Positions 1-8,121 of a DNA stretch of 64,000 bases are shown in pieces. The position numbers and the translations under genes were made by a program. The DNA lies in assembly GCF_000732925.1 (NCBI RefSeq), contig NZ_CP008953.1, positions 6,572,001-6,636,000 on the forward strand, given 5' to 3'. The DNA comes from Amycolatopsis japonica (GTDB lineage Bacteria > Actinomycetota > Actinomycetes > Mycobacteriales > Pseudonocardiaceae). Within the stretch, counting starts at the first letter, position 1; every line of letters begins with the position of its first letter. Under the pieces are notes generated by a model. That model was not told the origin of the DNA and did no database searches. It saw only the letters and a list, made by a program, of their open reading frames with translations.

Positions 1-326
1 ACCGGGCTGACGCCCTCGTACTTGTAGTAGATGCGGGCGGGGGTGCCGAGCGCCTTCTCCAGCCGCCGCGCCCGGAACAGCGGTGACGGACGCCAGAGCC
101 GGTAGACGTCGAGGACCTCTTCCGGGATGTCGATGTACCGCTCGGTGCTGACCTCCTGGGCGATGAGCGCCTGCGGGAACAGCGGCGCGAGATCGTCCGG
201 GCCGACCGGCTCGCGGGTGCCGGGATGCAAGGGCGGTGGCGGCGGCTCCGGCAGATCCGGGACGACGTTGTACCACCTGGTCGGCATGTCCGCTTCGTCG
301 AGGATGTATTTGGTCCGCTCCGCCAT
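1..326 (-). CDS. trpB: TrpB2-type tryptophan synthase beta chain (5' part, cut by window edge)
   Basis: The first 108 codons of a PLP-dependent tryptophan synthase beta-like enzyme; the rest lies beyond the left edge. The N-terminus MAERTKYILDEADMPTRWY, the proline-rich stretch around residues 27-34 and the segment IYYKYEGVSP near the edge are typical of the TrpB2 subfamily, which condenses indole with serine and is often encoded away from trpA. The PLP lysine lies outside the window. The ATG at 326 has GGAGGAGG four bases upstream. A 13-bp hairpin ends where this ribosome binding site begins, so translation could be controlled there. The subfamily is recognised from memory of the family sequence. 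Confidence 0.9.
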   Translation of the reverse strand, partial: MAERTKYILDEADMPTRWYNVVPDLPEPPPPPLHPGTREPVGPDDLAPLFPQALIAQEVSTERYIDIPEEVLDVYRLWRPSPLFRARRLEKALGTPARIYYKYEGVSP

Positions 327-336
327 TGAGCCTCCT

Positions 337-369
337 CCGTCCGTCCCTTCAACCTAAAGGGACGGACGG
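337..369. promoter_or_regulatory. 13-bp perfect palindrome in the trpB/ureohydrolase divergent region
   Basis: The arms CCGTCCGTCCCTT and AAGGGACGGACGG are separated by 7 bases. In the trpB leader the second arm runs straight into the GGAGGAGG ribosome binding site and shares its first two G. It could be an operator serving both divergent genes or an mRNA hairpin that hides the trpB ribosome binding site. No named regulator can be assigned. Confidence 0.6.
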
Positions 370-396
370 CGCGGCACCAGACATCGCTACTACGGT

Positions 397-1287
397 GTGA
401 CCATGGGGAATCTCGTACTGCTCGACGCACCGTCCAATCTCGGGCTGCGCCCGCCCGCCGAAGGCGTGGTCCCCGGCTGTTACAAGGCACCGGGCGCGCT
501 GCGTGACCACGGCCTGCTCACCCGGTTGGGGGCGACCGACGGCGGCGTCGTCACTCCGCCGCGCTATCTGCCCGCCTGGTCCCCCGATGGCGGCGTGCGG
601 AACGCGGCCGGCATCGCGGCCTACACCGAGTCCCTCGCCGCACGTCTCGCGAAGATCCGCGCGGACGGCGGCTTCCCGGTGGTGCTCGGCGGCGACTGCT
701 CGATCGCGCTCGCCGCGATGCTGACGCTGCGTCGCGAAGGCCGCTACGGCATCGTCTACTTCGACGGACACGACGACTTCCGGCATCTCGGCAATTCCGA
801 CTACGTCGCCAACGTGGGTGGCGAGGCTCTCGCCGTCGTCACCGGCCGCGGCCAACCCGAACTGGCCGATGTGGACGGTCTGAAGCCCTACGTCCGCGAC
901 GAAGACGTCCTCGTCCTCGGCGTGCGCGCGGAGGAGTCCGCCGAGGCACGGGACGCCGGGCTGCGGATCGTGACCAGCCAGGAGATCATGGCCTCCGGCA
1001 CCGACGGCGCGCTCGCCGCCGCCCGGGAGATCTTCGCGCCGCTGGACGGTTTCTGGATCCACATCGACATCGACACCCTCGACCCGGAATTCGTGTCCGC
1101 CGTGGACAGTCCCGATCCCGGAGGGCTCAGCCCGGACAAGCTCGTCGAGCTGCTCCGGGGCCTGCTCGCGATCCCCGGCGCCGCAGGGCTGGAACTGACC
1201 ATCTTCGATCCCGACCTCGACCCCGACGGCACGCAGGCCGCCCTCGTGACGGACTGCCTCGTGCGCGCACTGGAAGGACCCCGATGA
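397..1287 (+). CDS. arginase/agmatinase-family ureohydrolase
   Basis: A 296-residue member of the arginase/agmatinase/formiminoglutamase superfamily, binuclear-metal enzymes that hydrolyse a guanidino or formimino group. The metal-site motifs appear in order: GGDCS (about residues 98-102), DGHDDF (about 124-129) and HIDIDTLDP (about 222-230). The first motif carries Cys where classical arginases have His (GGDHS), and the second has Gly in place of Ala (DAHxD), so the substrate cannot be inferred. GTG at 397 and ATG at 403 are both possible starts and neither has a good ribosome binding site. The stop overlaps the ATG of the next gene (ATGA), so the two are probably co-translated. Confidence 0.85.
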   Translation: MTMGNLVLLDAPSNLGLRPPAEGVVPGCYKAPGALRDHGLLTRLGATDGGVVTPPRYLPAWSPDGGVRNAAGIAAYTESLAARLAKIRADGGFPVVLGGDCSIALAAMLTLRREGRYGIVYFDGHDDFRHLGNSDYVANVGGEALAVVTGRGQPELADVDGLKPYVRDEDVLVLGVRAEESAEARDAGLRIVTSQEIMASGTDGALAAAREIFAPLDGFWIHIDIDTLDPEFVSAVDSPDPGGLSPDKLVELLRGLLAIPGAAGLELTIFDPDLDPDGTQAALVTDCLVRALEGPR

Positions 1288-1973
1288 CCAAGGTGACCGT
1301 CGCCGACGGCTCGTTCGACGCCCCGCTCTGGCTGCCCGAATCCGGCTCCGGCCCGGGGCTGGTGCTGATCCAGGAGATCTTCGGTCTCGACGACTACCTC
1401 AAGTCGGTCGCCGCCGACCTGGCCGCCCTCGGCTACGTCGTCGCGGTGCCCGAACTGTTCTGGCGGATCTCCCCCGGCTGGTCGGCCACGCACGACGAAG
1501 CCGGTGTCTCGGCGTCGATGGCCGTCGCCGGCCGGCTGGACCCGGCGAGCGCCGTCACCGACGTGCTCGCGACCCTCGCGACACTGCGCGCACTGCCCGA
1601 AACCGGCGGCCGCGCGGGCGTCTTCGGCTTCTGCCTCGGCGGCTCGATGGCCTACGCGGCCGCCGCCGAAGGCGACCCGGACGTCGCGGTCTCGTACTAC
1701 GGCTCCCGCGTTCCCGAGCAACTTCCGTTGCTGGACAAGATCACTTGCCCGATCCAGTTCCAGTTCGGCGGCGCGGATCCCTACATTCCCGCCGAGGGGG
1801 TGAGTCGCCTCGCCGACGCCGTCGCCTCCCACGACGGGGCGGAGATCCACATCCACGAGGGCGCGGGGCACGCGTTCCACAACCACGTGGCGCCGATGTT
1901 CCATCAGCCGGAGCCCGCCGCGGCGGCCTGGGCGCTGACGTTGGAGTTCCTGGGGCGGACCTACCCGGCGTGA
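1284..1973 (+). CDS. dienelactone hydrolase family protein
   Basis: A 229-residue alpha/beta hydrolase of the dienelactone hydrolase family, whose known members open lactone rings using a Cys-Asp-His triad. The nucleophile motif GFCLGG lies at about residues 114-119. The Asp is probably in FGGADPYIP (about 159-167) and the His in GAGHAFHN (about 193-200). The length is normal for the family. The start overlaps the stop of the ureohydrolase gene by four bases, which implies a two-gene operon, although a shared pathway cannot be named. The gene ends 13 bases before a convergent gene. Confidence 0.88.
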   Translation: MTKVTVADGSFDAPLWLPESGSGPGLVLIQEIFGLDDYLKSVAADLAALGYVVAVPELFWRISPGWSATHDEAGVSASMAVAGRLDPASAVTDVLATLATLRALPETGGRAGVFGFCLGGSMAYAAAAEGDPDVAVSYYGSRVPEQLPLLDKITCPIQFQFGGADPYIPAEGVSRLADAVASHDGAEIHIHEGAGHAFHNHVAPMFHQPEPAAAAWALTLEFLGRTYPA

Positions 1974-1986
1974 TCCTAGGCCGAAC

Positions 1987-3171
1987 TCAGAAAACGAGAT
2001 GGAATATGTCGTTGAGCAGTTTCGAAACCGGGATCACCCCGGAAGCGAGCGACAACACCCGGATCGCGGTCCCCTGGATGGGATACGGCTTTTCGCGAGC
2101 GAGCTGCTCGGCTTCGAGCAGGACCAGACGCGCTTCGACGTTGTTCCCCCGTTCCAGCAGCTCCCGGATCTCCTGATTCAATCTGATCAACTTGAGTCTC
2201 ACGGTATTGGCGAACGTCCTCGCCACGCCGAGCCGGAGCGTGGACACCAGCAGCATGTTCAGCACGGTACCGCCGAGTGCGACGAAAACCAGGATCCCGG
2301 TGATGGTGTTCCTGACCAACGGGATCGCCTCCGGATCACGCAGGATGTAGATGAGCGCGATGACCGAACAGATGAAGGAGATCGAGGAGACATAGGCGAT
2401 GGCGATGATGCGGCCGATCGGGCGCCAGCCGTGGTCCCGGTCCACGCGGGCGGGAACGTGCCGGAAGACCATCAAACCCGGAGCCGTGCGGAAGATCTTG
2501 GACAGGTGGTAGTAAAGGTAGGCCTGACAGCAGGCGAAGTACGTTCCGAGGGATCCGACCACGGTCCATGAGATCGCCATACCGGGGTTTCTTTCCCAAG
2601 AGGCCCACCAGCTGTCACGGAATCCGTCGCGAACGGCGCCGCTCGGCCGCGCATCGCCCTGTATCGAGGCCATGGCCTTGAACAAGTGGTTGTTTTCGAC
2701 GACCCAGAGATAGAAACAAGTTCCCACGGTGAAGACCAACGCCAGCAGCAGAAGTTGCCAGCGAAGCCGGACCCTGAGCCAGCGCCCGATGCGCTCGTAG
2801 TGCACCTTCATCGGCTCACGCTCGAGCTGATCGGCCGCGAACAGGCTGCGTTCTCCGTGTGAGAGCTGGATATCGAGAGACCTGAGCCTGCGCACGAGCA
2901 GCACGTAGTTGATCACGGCCACTTCCGAAGTGATCCCGAGTGCGATGCTGGGGATATCGGCGCTGAAAGGCAGCCTGACGCAGGCGACTCCGCTCGCGTC
3001 AGGGCCGAAAAGGGTCAGCCGGAGGATCCGGCCGAATCCGCAGCCCGCCGCGGCGAAGTCTCCGGACAGGATCGTCGACGCCGTCATGTAGAGCATGATG
3101 ACGGGGAGGACCATGACGATTCCGACTTCCCACGCCAGGCGCGACGGCCGCGAGGGTCTTTTCCCGTTCAC
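1987..3171 (-). CDS. multi-pass membrane protein of unknown function
   Basis: Not recognised. The 394-residue protein has about six hydrophobic spans: roughly residues 14-33, 70-90, 138-160, 198-222, 255-280 and 288-310. The basic N-terminus suggests a cytoplasmic start. A hydrophilic charged segment with many Arg and Glu follows the last long span (about 315-365), and a weak hydrophobic patch ends the protein. There is no catalytic or transporter motif that I can see. Its start overlaps the stop of the upstream alpha/beta hydrolase gene (ATGA), so it is the second gene of a tight two-gene operon. A membrane partner or anchor for that hydrolase is a guess. Confidence 0.75.
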   Translation of the reverse strand: MNGKRPSRPSRLAWEVGIVMVLPVIMLYMTASTILSGDFAAAGCGFGRILRLTLFGPDASGVACVRLPFSADIPSIALGITSEVAVINYVLLVRRLRSLDIQLSHGERSLFAADQLEREPMKVHYERIGRWLRVRLRWQLLLLALVFTVGTCFYLWVVENNHLFKAMASIQGDARPSGAVRDGFRDSWWASWERNPGMAISWTVVGSLGTYFACCQAYLYYHLSKIFRTAPGLMVFRHVPARVDRDHGWRPIGRIIAIAYVSSISFICSVIALIYILRDPEAIPLVRNTITGILVFVALGGTVLNMLLVSTLRLGVARTFANTVRLKLIRLNQEIRELLERGNNVEARLVLLEAEQLAREKPYPIQGTAIRVLSLASGVIPVSKLLNDIFHLVF

Positions 3172-4103
3172 GACAGCGCCGTCTCGAACAGGACGGCCAA
3201 GGTCTCGCGAGGACGCTCCACATGCGGGAAATGAGCGGAGTCACCGACAAGGACCGTTTTCGCACTTTCGCAGATCGCGGCCAAGCGCACCATGTCACGG
3301 GGCGGAACCAATTTGTCCTCGACACCGAAGGCCGCGTGGATGGGACAGCTGATCTCCGACCAGTGCTGATCGGGGTCGTAGTCGAGGCCGTTCTGCGCGG
3401 CGAGGACGAACTGATCCGGCCGCATCCCCTTGACCAGCGACTTGCGAAAGCTCTTGCCGATCCCCCAGGGATGAGCGAGGAAACCGTTGAGCGCCAGCGG
3501 GAGCAGACCGATCGCGCTGCCGACCTTGACCATGCGCAGCCCCGGCCTTCCCAGCGCGGCCAGCACGCTTTGCATCCAGTACGCGATGGCGACCTTTTTC
3601 AGGAGAACGAGGCTTCGCAACGGGTTCTGCACCGTTTCGATCACGGAGAAGTACGCTCCCGCCACCAGATGGACGGACCTGATCCGGTCGTCACCCCGGC
3701 CTGCCATGTCCAGCACCAGGAACCCGCCCATCGAGTGCCCGACCAGACGGCAGGAGTGATAGCCGCAATCGGCGACCAGTTCCATCAGTACCCGGCCCAC
3801 CTCACCGCTTTCCAGATCGGACTTGCGGTTCTGGGATTCCCCGAATCCCGGTAGGTCGACGAGGATGACGTCGCCAAGGTCGACACCGTCTTTCTCGGCT
3901 TGCCGCAAAAGCGGCGTCCAGGTCGACCAATCGTTGGCCACCCCGTGCACGAACAGTGTCACCTGAGTACCGGATCTCGCCTCCTCGGCGGTTCGCACAT
4001 AGTGCAATTCCCCGAACGTGGTGGAGGCGGCGCCGCGCACCAGACCGAGGCATTCCGGCTCCAGTTCCAGTTCGAACGGGAAATAGCCGTCCCGGTTTTT
4101 CAT
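3168..4103 (-). CDS. alpha/beta fold hydrolase
   Basis: A 311-residue serine hydrolase of the alpha/beta fold. The oxyanion region is HGVANDWSTW (about residues 53-62), the nucleophile elbow is VGHSMGG (about 120-126, Ser at the centre), the acid is probably Asp in GVEDKLVPP (about 260-268) and the His is in SAHFPHVERP near residue 290. No signal peptide is seen. It is the first gene of an operon with the overlapping membrane-protein gene. The substrate is unknown; esterases, lipases and C-C hydrolases all share this layout. Confidence 0.85.
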   Translation of the reverse strand: MKNRDGYFPFELELEPECLGLVRGAASTTFGELHYVRTAEEARSGTQVTLFVHGVANDWSTWTPLLRQAEKDGVDLGDVILVDLPGFGESQNRKSDLESGEVGRVLMELVADCGYHSCRLVGHSMGGFLVLDMAGRGDDRIRSVHLVAGAYFSVIETVQNPLRSLVLLKKVAIAYWMQSVLAALGRPGLRMVKVGSAIGLLPLALNGFLAHPWGIGKSFRKSLVKGMRPDQFVLAAQNGLDYDPDQHWSEISCPIHAAFGVEDKLVPPRDMVRLAAICESAKTVLVGDSAHFPHVERPRETLAVLFETALS

Positions 4104-4299
4104 CCGACCTCCATGCTCGGCGCCTGCCGGGAGAGTCGCCTCGAAGGTGCGTTCCGCAACCCGCGACGAAGATCGAGGCTTCCACGGTTACCGACTTGTG
4201 ACCCTCACGGTCGGTGACGGCGGCGTTCCCGGGCGCCGATGGACGGGCGGCGTCGGCGTCCACCGGAATATGTCGGTGCCTCCCGGTAGTTTCCCCACC

Positions 4300-5094
4300 A
4301 TGGCCACATTGGTGAGTTTTCACGCCCACCCCGACGACGAGTGCATCGTCGCGGGAGGCGTCATGCGCAAGGCCTTCGAGGAAGGTCACCGTGTCGTGCT
4401 CGTCGTCGCGACCAGGGGGGAGGTCGGCGAGGTGCCGGACGGGTTCCTCGACGACGGAGAGGAGTTGTGGCAGCGCCGCGTGCAGGAGACGCACGCATCC
4501 GCCGAGGTCCTGGGGGCCAAGCGTGTGGAGTTCCTGGGGTACACCGATTCCGGCATGATGGGCGAGCCGCGCAACGACGTGCCCGGCACGTTCTGGCAGG
4601 CCGACGTCGAGGAGGCCGCGCAGCGGCTGGCCGCGATCCTGCGCGAGGAGCAGGCCGACGTCCTGACCGTCTACGACGACAACGGCGGCTACGGGCATCC
4701 GGACCACATCCAGGTGCACCGCGTCGGGATGCGCGCGGCCGAGCTGGCGGGCACGCCGCGGGTCTACGAGGCGACGAGCAACAGTGACGAGATGCGCCGC
4801 GGCATGGAGGAGGCGGTGCGGACCGGGCAGATGAAGGCCGAAGACCTTCCCGATTTCGAGGACGGTTCCGAATTCGGCAAGCCGGAGGCGATCCTGACGG
4901 CGAGGGTCGACGTCACCGCGTACCTGCCTGCCAAGCGGGCCGCGATGCGCGCGCACGCCAGTCAGATCAGCGAGGACTCGTTCTTCCTGGCGATGCCCGA
5001 CGAGGCTTTCGCGCAGGCGTTCGGCGTCGAGTGGTTCATCCGTGCCGGGCAGGGGCCGGGCATCACGGAGACCGACCTCATGGCGGGTCTCTGA
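4300..5094 (+). CDS. PIG-L family (LmbE-like) zinc deacetylase
   Basis: A zinc-dependent N-deacetylase of the GlcNAc-PI de-N-acetylase family, to which mycothiol enzymes MshB and Mca belong. The Zn motif HAHPDDE lies at residues 8-14 from the ATG at 4300, and the third ligand is in GYGHPDHIQVH near residue 130. The protein has 264 residues, short of typical MshB or Mca. A role in mycothiol metabolism is possible but not shown; sugar or antibiotic deacetylases look similar. An ATG at 4270 would add ten residues, but homology begins at MATLVSFHAHPDDE. No strong ribosome binding site is present. The gene ends 38 bases before a palindrome shared with the convergent RidA gene. Confidence 0.85.
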   Translation: MATLVSFHAHPDDECIVAGGVMRKAFEEGHRVVLVVATRGEVGEVPDGFLDDGEELWQRRVQETHASAEVLGAKRVEFLGYTDSGMMGEPRNDVPGTFWQADVEEAAQRLAAILREEQADVLTVYDDNGGYGHPDHIQVHRVGMRAAELAGTPRVYEATSNSDEMRRGMEEAVRTGQMKAEDLPDFEDGSEFGKPEAILTARVDVTAYLPAKRAAMRAHASQISEDSFFLAMPDEAFAQAFGVEWFIRAGQGPGITETDLMAGL

Positions 5095-5132
5095 CCGACA
5101 GGCATGCGGTACTGGACCTTCACACCTTCCCA

Positions 5133-5187
5133 GTACATGAAGGCCCCCATCCTTGCGCCTAGGTACAGGAAGGGGGCCTTCATGTAC
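5133..5187. terminator. bidirectional hairpin between PIG-L and RidA genes (repeat family D)
   Basis: Perfect 16-bp arms (GTACATGAAGGCCCCC and its complement, 5133-5148 and 5172-5187) flank a 23-base loop between two convergent genes. The position fits a bidirectional transcription terminator. The sequence also resembles other intergenic palindromes of this window that carry GAAGGCxCC, suggesting it is a member of a dispersed repeat class. Confidence 0.7.
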
Positions 5188-5194
5188 CTCAGCT

Positions 5195-5593
5195 TCAGGC
5201 GGTGGCGGCGGTGACGTCGAGTTCGACGAGTTGCCCGGGATAGCCGAGCTGCGCGACGCCGAGCAGGGTGCTCGCGGTGGTGAAGGCCTCCCCGATCGCC
5301 GACTCGACGAACCGGTCCCACACGGCCGAGAGGACGTCCGCGTCCGGCGTCACCACGTAGATCACCGTGCGCACGACGTCCGCCGGGGTCGCCTTGGCGA
5401 AGGCGAGCGCGGCGGCGGTGTTCGCGACGACCTGGTCGACCTGGGCGAGCACGTCGCCTTCGACGACCTTGCCGTCTTCGGCGAGCGGGCATTGGCCGGC
5501 GAGGTGGACGTCCCTCCGGCCTTCGACGATGGTCACGTGGTGGTAGGTGGGAGTGGGGTGCAGACCGGGCGGATGGTGGCGTTCAATGGTCAC
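5195..5593 (-). CDS. RidA/YjgF/TdcF family protein
   Basis: A 132-residue RidA-family protein. Canonical RidA hydrolyses reactive enamine/imine intermediates of PLP enzymes; many relatives have other roles. The C-terminal region VELDVTAATA matches the usual end (VEIxxxA). The segment ALAFAKATPADVVRTVIYVV is typical of the core. The canonical active-site Arg near the C-terminus is not obvious at its usual place, so deaminase activity is uncertain. The start chosen is GTG at 5593, because GGTGAGG lies nine bases upstream; ATG at 5602 has that sequence directly against it. The gene is convergent with the PIG-L gene and divergent from mtnA. Confidence 0.85.
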   Translation of the reverse strand: MTIERHHPPGLHPTPTYHHVTIVEGRRDVHLAGQCPLAEDGKVVEGDVLAQVDQVVANTAAALAFAKATPADVVRTVIYVVTPDADVLSAVWDRFVESAIGEAFTTASTLLGVAQLGYPGQLVELDVTAATA

Positions 5594-5650
5594 GAGCCGC
5601 ATCCTCACCGAGGCGGTCGCGACGGGACAACCGGATTTCACGGGGGAGCC

Positions 5651-6616
5651 ATGCGCAGGACGATCGACTGGACCGGTGACGCGGTCACGATCATCGACCA
5701 GACCGTTCTACCCGCCGAGTACCGCGTGCTCGAATTGCGCACGGTCGGCGAACTCGTCGCCGCCATCCAGCGGCTCGCGGTGCGCGGAGCGCCGGCGCTC
5801 GGCGCGGCGGGGGCGCTCGGCGTCGTGCTCGCCACCCGCGCGCAGGGCGACGTCGAGGCCGAGGCGCGCCGTGTCGCGCAGGCGCGGCCGACGGCGGTCA
5901 ACCTGAGCTGGGGCGTTTCCCGTGCCCTCGCGAAGCTTTCGGAGGGGCCGGAAGCCGTTCTCGCCGAAGCCCTGGCGATCCTCGACGAGGACGAGCGCAT
6001 CAACCACGAGGCCTCCCGGCTGGCGGCCGACGTGGTGATCGAGCATTGCGGGCGGCGGCCGTTGCGGCTGCTGAGCCACTGCAACGCCGGCCACCTCGCG
6101 ACGGTCGCCTGGGGCAGCGCGCTCGGCGTCGTCTGGCATCTGCAGGCCCGCGGCCTGGTCGAGTCCGTGCTCGTCGACGAGACCCGGCCGCTGCTGCAGG
6201 GTGCCCGCCTGACCGCTTGGGAACTGGCCGAAGCCGGTGTCCCGTACCGGATCCAGCCCGACGGCGCGGCCGCCGCGGCGATGAGCCGGGGCCTGGTCGA
6301 CTGCGTCCTCGTCGGCGCCGACCGGATCGCCGCCAACGGCGACGTCGCCAACAAGATCGGTACCTACGGCCTGGCGATCGCGGCGAAGCACCACGGAATC
6401 CCGTTCGTCGTCGTCGCCCCATCGTCCACTGTGGACACCGCGATGCCGGACGGCGCCGGGATCGTGATCGAGGAACGCGATCCCGGCGAGATCCTGGCCT
6501 TCGGCGGCACGAAGGTCGCGCCCGAAGGCGCGGAGGTGTTCAACCCCGCTTTCGACGTGACGCCGCACGGGCTGGTCACCGCGGTGGTGACCGAGCACGG
6601 AATCCTGAACCCCTAG
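5651..6616 (+). CDS. mtnA: S-methyl-5-thioribose-1-phosphate isomerase
   Basis: A 321-residue aldose-ketose isomerase that converts methylthioribose-1-phosphate to methylthioribulose-1-phosphate in methionine salvage. Signature segments are RLAVRGAPALGAAGALG (about residues 42-58), SHCNAGHLATVAWG with the catalytic Cys (about 143-156) and GADRIAANGDVANKIGTYG with the catalytic Asp (about 222-240). These separate it from eIF2B alpha-like proteins. ATG at 5651 follows GGGGGAG. No other salvage gene is next to it. The stop shares CTAG with the convergent acetyltransferase gene. Confidence 0.95.
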   Translation: MRRTIDWTGDAVTIIDQTVLPAEYRVLELRTVGELVAAIQRLAVRGAPALGAAGALGVVLATRAQGDVEAEARRVAQARPTAVNLSWGVSRALAKLSEGPEAVLAEALAILDEDERINHEASRLAADVVIEHCGRRPLRLLSHCNAGHLATVAWGSALGVVWHLQARGLVESVLVDETRPLLQGARLTAWELAEAGVPYRIQPDGAAAAAMSRGLVDCVLVGADRIAANGDVANKIGTYGLAIAAKHHGIPFVVVAPSSTVDTAMPDGAGIVIEERDPGEILAFGGTKVAPEGAEVFNPAFDVTPHGLVTAVVTEHGILNP

Positions 6617-7833
6617 AAGGATTCCAGGCAGGACGGCTCGCGATCGGTGGCGAACGCCGCCGTCGCCCGCGAAACCGCGCCGGCGGTCCGCTCCTTGATC
6701 CGGCCCGCGGCGGCCAAGGTGCTCGGCCTGGTCCCGCCGAGGAAGATGGCGCCGAGGTCGGTGACGTCCAGTTCGAGATCCGGCGCGTCCTCCACGCGCG
6801 TCACTTCCGCGTGGCCGTCGGCGTCGGTGACGAGCCGCCAGTTCCCGGCGTTCCACGGGCAGAAGGCGTCGCGTACACCGAACACCAGGTCCACCGGGCC
6901 GTTGTAGCGCCGGGTGACGAGGGCTCGATCGACGTCGACGATGCGCAGCCACAGGGAATCGCCGCCGGACCGGGTCATGGCACGCGGGTTGGCGAGCAGA
7001 TGAACGAGCGGTTCGTCGAGAGCGGCCAACACCTCCACCGTGACGACGAGGTCGTAGTCGAGCAGGAAGCGGTACAGCGTCGCGTACGCCTCCGGCGTGG
7101 TCGCGACCAGTTCCTGCACGCTCAGGATCCCTCGCGGGCCCTCTTCGTTCCAGTCGTTCTTCACCCGGTAGATCACGTAGCCGTCGGGCAGGACGGCGAA
7201 CCTCAGCGCGGTCGCGCCGTTCCTCCGCCGTTCCGGGTCGTCGAGGTTGAACTCCCACGTCGCCCCTGGCCGGTCCAGCGCGCCGACCCGTTGGGGCGCT
7301 TCCTTTTCGTAGATCGCCTTGATCAGCGGGATCGCCTGCTCGCGGCCGATTTCGCGCACCCGCTCGGTTTCGAGTTCGACACCGGGCCGGAACGCGGATT
7401 TCGCGCGGATCTTCGCGCGGTAGAACTGCGCCGCGAGCCCGTAGCCGAAGCGGGGGTAGATGACGGCCTCGGACGCCCACAACGCGGCGATCGGTTCGCG
7501 GCCCTCGTCGTGCAGGCCGTGCAGCTGCGCCCGCATGACCCGGGTGAGCGCGCCCCGCCGCCGATGCCCCGGCGCGACGCCGACCGACGTGATCGCCGCG
7601 AACGGCGTCGGCCCCGCACCGGGAACGGTGATCTTCCGGGTGAGGATCTCCCCCATCCCGATCAGCTCGTCGCCTTCGAAGACGCCGTGTGAACGCTCGG
7701 GTTCGAACACCAGCCCTTCGCGGTATTGGAACCCTTCCGAAGGATCGGCGAGAAAAGCACGCGCCAGCATGTCCGAAAGTGCGGGCAGGTCGTCGGTGGT
7801 CAGGGTGCGGAGGGTCAAGCCGTCATCGCTCAC
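6613..7833 (-). CDS. Eis-like GNAT N-acetyltransferase
   Basis: A 406-residue protein with the Eis architecture: an N-terminal GNAT domain with the acetyl-CoA loop VGVAPGHRRRGALT (about residues 84-97), a second GNAT-like domain and a C-terminal SCP2-like domain. Mycobacterial Eis multi-acetylates aminoglycosides and uses its C-terminal carboxylate on a Phe as base; this protein also ends in Phe (SCLESF), and YPRFGYG carries a Tyr at the likely general-acid position. The real substrate is unknown. GTG at 7833 fits the start of homology. The gene lies downstream of the P450-ferredoxin pair on the same strand but is separated from it by a hairpin. Confidence 0.88.
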   Translation of the reverse strand: MSDDGLTLRTLTTDDLPALSDMLARAFLADPSEGFQYREGLVFEPERSHGVFEGDELIGMGEILTRKITVPGAGPTPFAAITSVGVAPGHRRRGALTRVMRAQLHGLHDEGREPIAALWASEAVIYPRFGYGLAAQFYRAKIRAKSAFRPGVELETERVREIGREQAIPLIKAIYEKEAPQRVGALDRPGATWEFNLDDPERRRNGATALRFAVLPDGYVIYRVKNDWNEEGPRGILSVQELVATTPEAYATLYRFLLDYDLVVTVEVLAALDEPLVHLLANPRAMTRSGGDSLWLRIVDVDRALVTRRYNGPVDLVFGVRDAFCPWNAGNWRLVTDADGHAEVTRVEDAPDLELDVTDLGAIFLGGTRPSTLAAAGRIKERTAGAVSRATAAFATDREPSCLESF

Positions 7834-7870
7834 CCTGTTCGTACTACGCCCCTTCACCGACGACCGCCAC

Positions 7871-7897
7871 GCCTTTTTCGATGCAAGCATCAAAGGG
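7871..7897. terminator. hairpin between ferredoxin and acetyltransferase genes
   Basis: GATGC and GCATC pair around two bases, extended by GCCTTT and AAAGGGC on the outside with small bulges. It lies just after the ferredoxin stop (minus strand), so it may end the P450-ferredoxin transcript before the acetyltransferase gene. Confidence 0.45.
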
Positions 7898-7903
7898 CGG
7901 CGT

Positions 7904-8119
7904 TCAGGGCCTCGGCCCGATCACCTCACCCTTTTCCATCACCTCGATGGCCATCGCGGGGCAGGAATCCGCCGCGTCGAGCACCGTCTCGTCCGGATCC
8001 ACCTCCCCCTTGACCACCGTCGCCACGGCGCCTTCGAGTTCGAAGACCTCCGGCATCAGCGCCGCGCACATCCCCGAGCCGATGCACGTGTTGCCATCGA
8101 CCTCGACTTTCCAGCTCAT
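7904..8119 (-). CDS. 3-cysteine [3Fe-4S]-type ferredoxin (P450 electron donor)
   Basis: A 71-residue ferredoxin. The motif CIGSGMC (Cys12, Cys18) and a later CP (about residue 53) give a C-x5-C...CP pattern. The second Cys of the [4Fe-4S] motif is missing, which is typical of the [3Fe-4S] ferredoxins that feed electrons to actinobacterial P450s. It directly follows the P450 gene; a GTG at 8125 overlaps the P450 stop as GTGA and is an alternative start, while the ATG at 8119 matches the start of homology. The P450 next to it is the obvious redox partner. No ferredoxin reductase gene is nearby. Confidence 0.92.
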   Translation of the reverse strand: MSWKVEVDGNTCIGSGMCAALMPEVFELEGAVATVVKGEVDPDETVLDAADSCPAMAIEVMEKGEVIGPRP

Positions 8120-8121
8120 GC

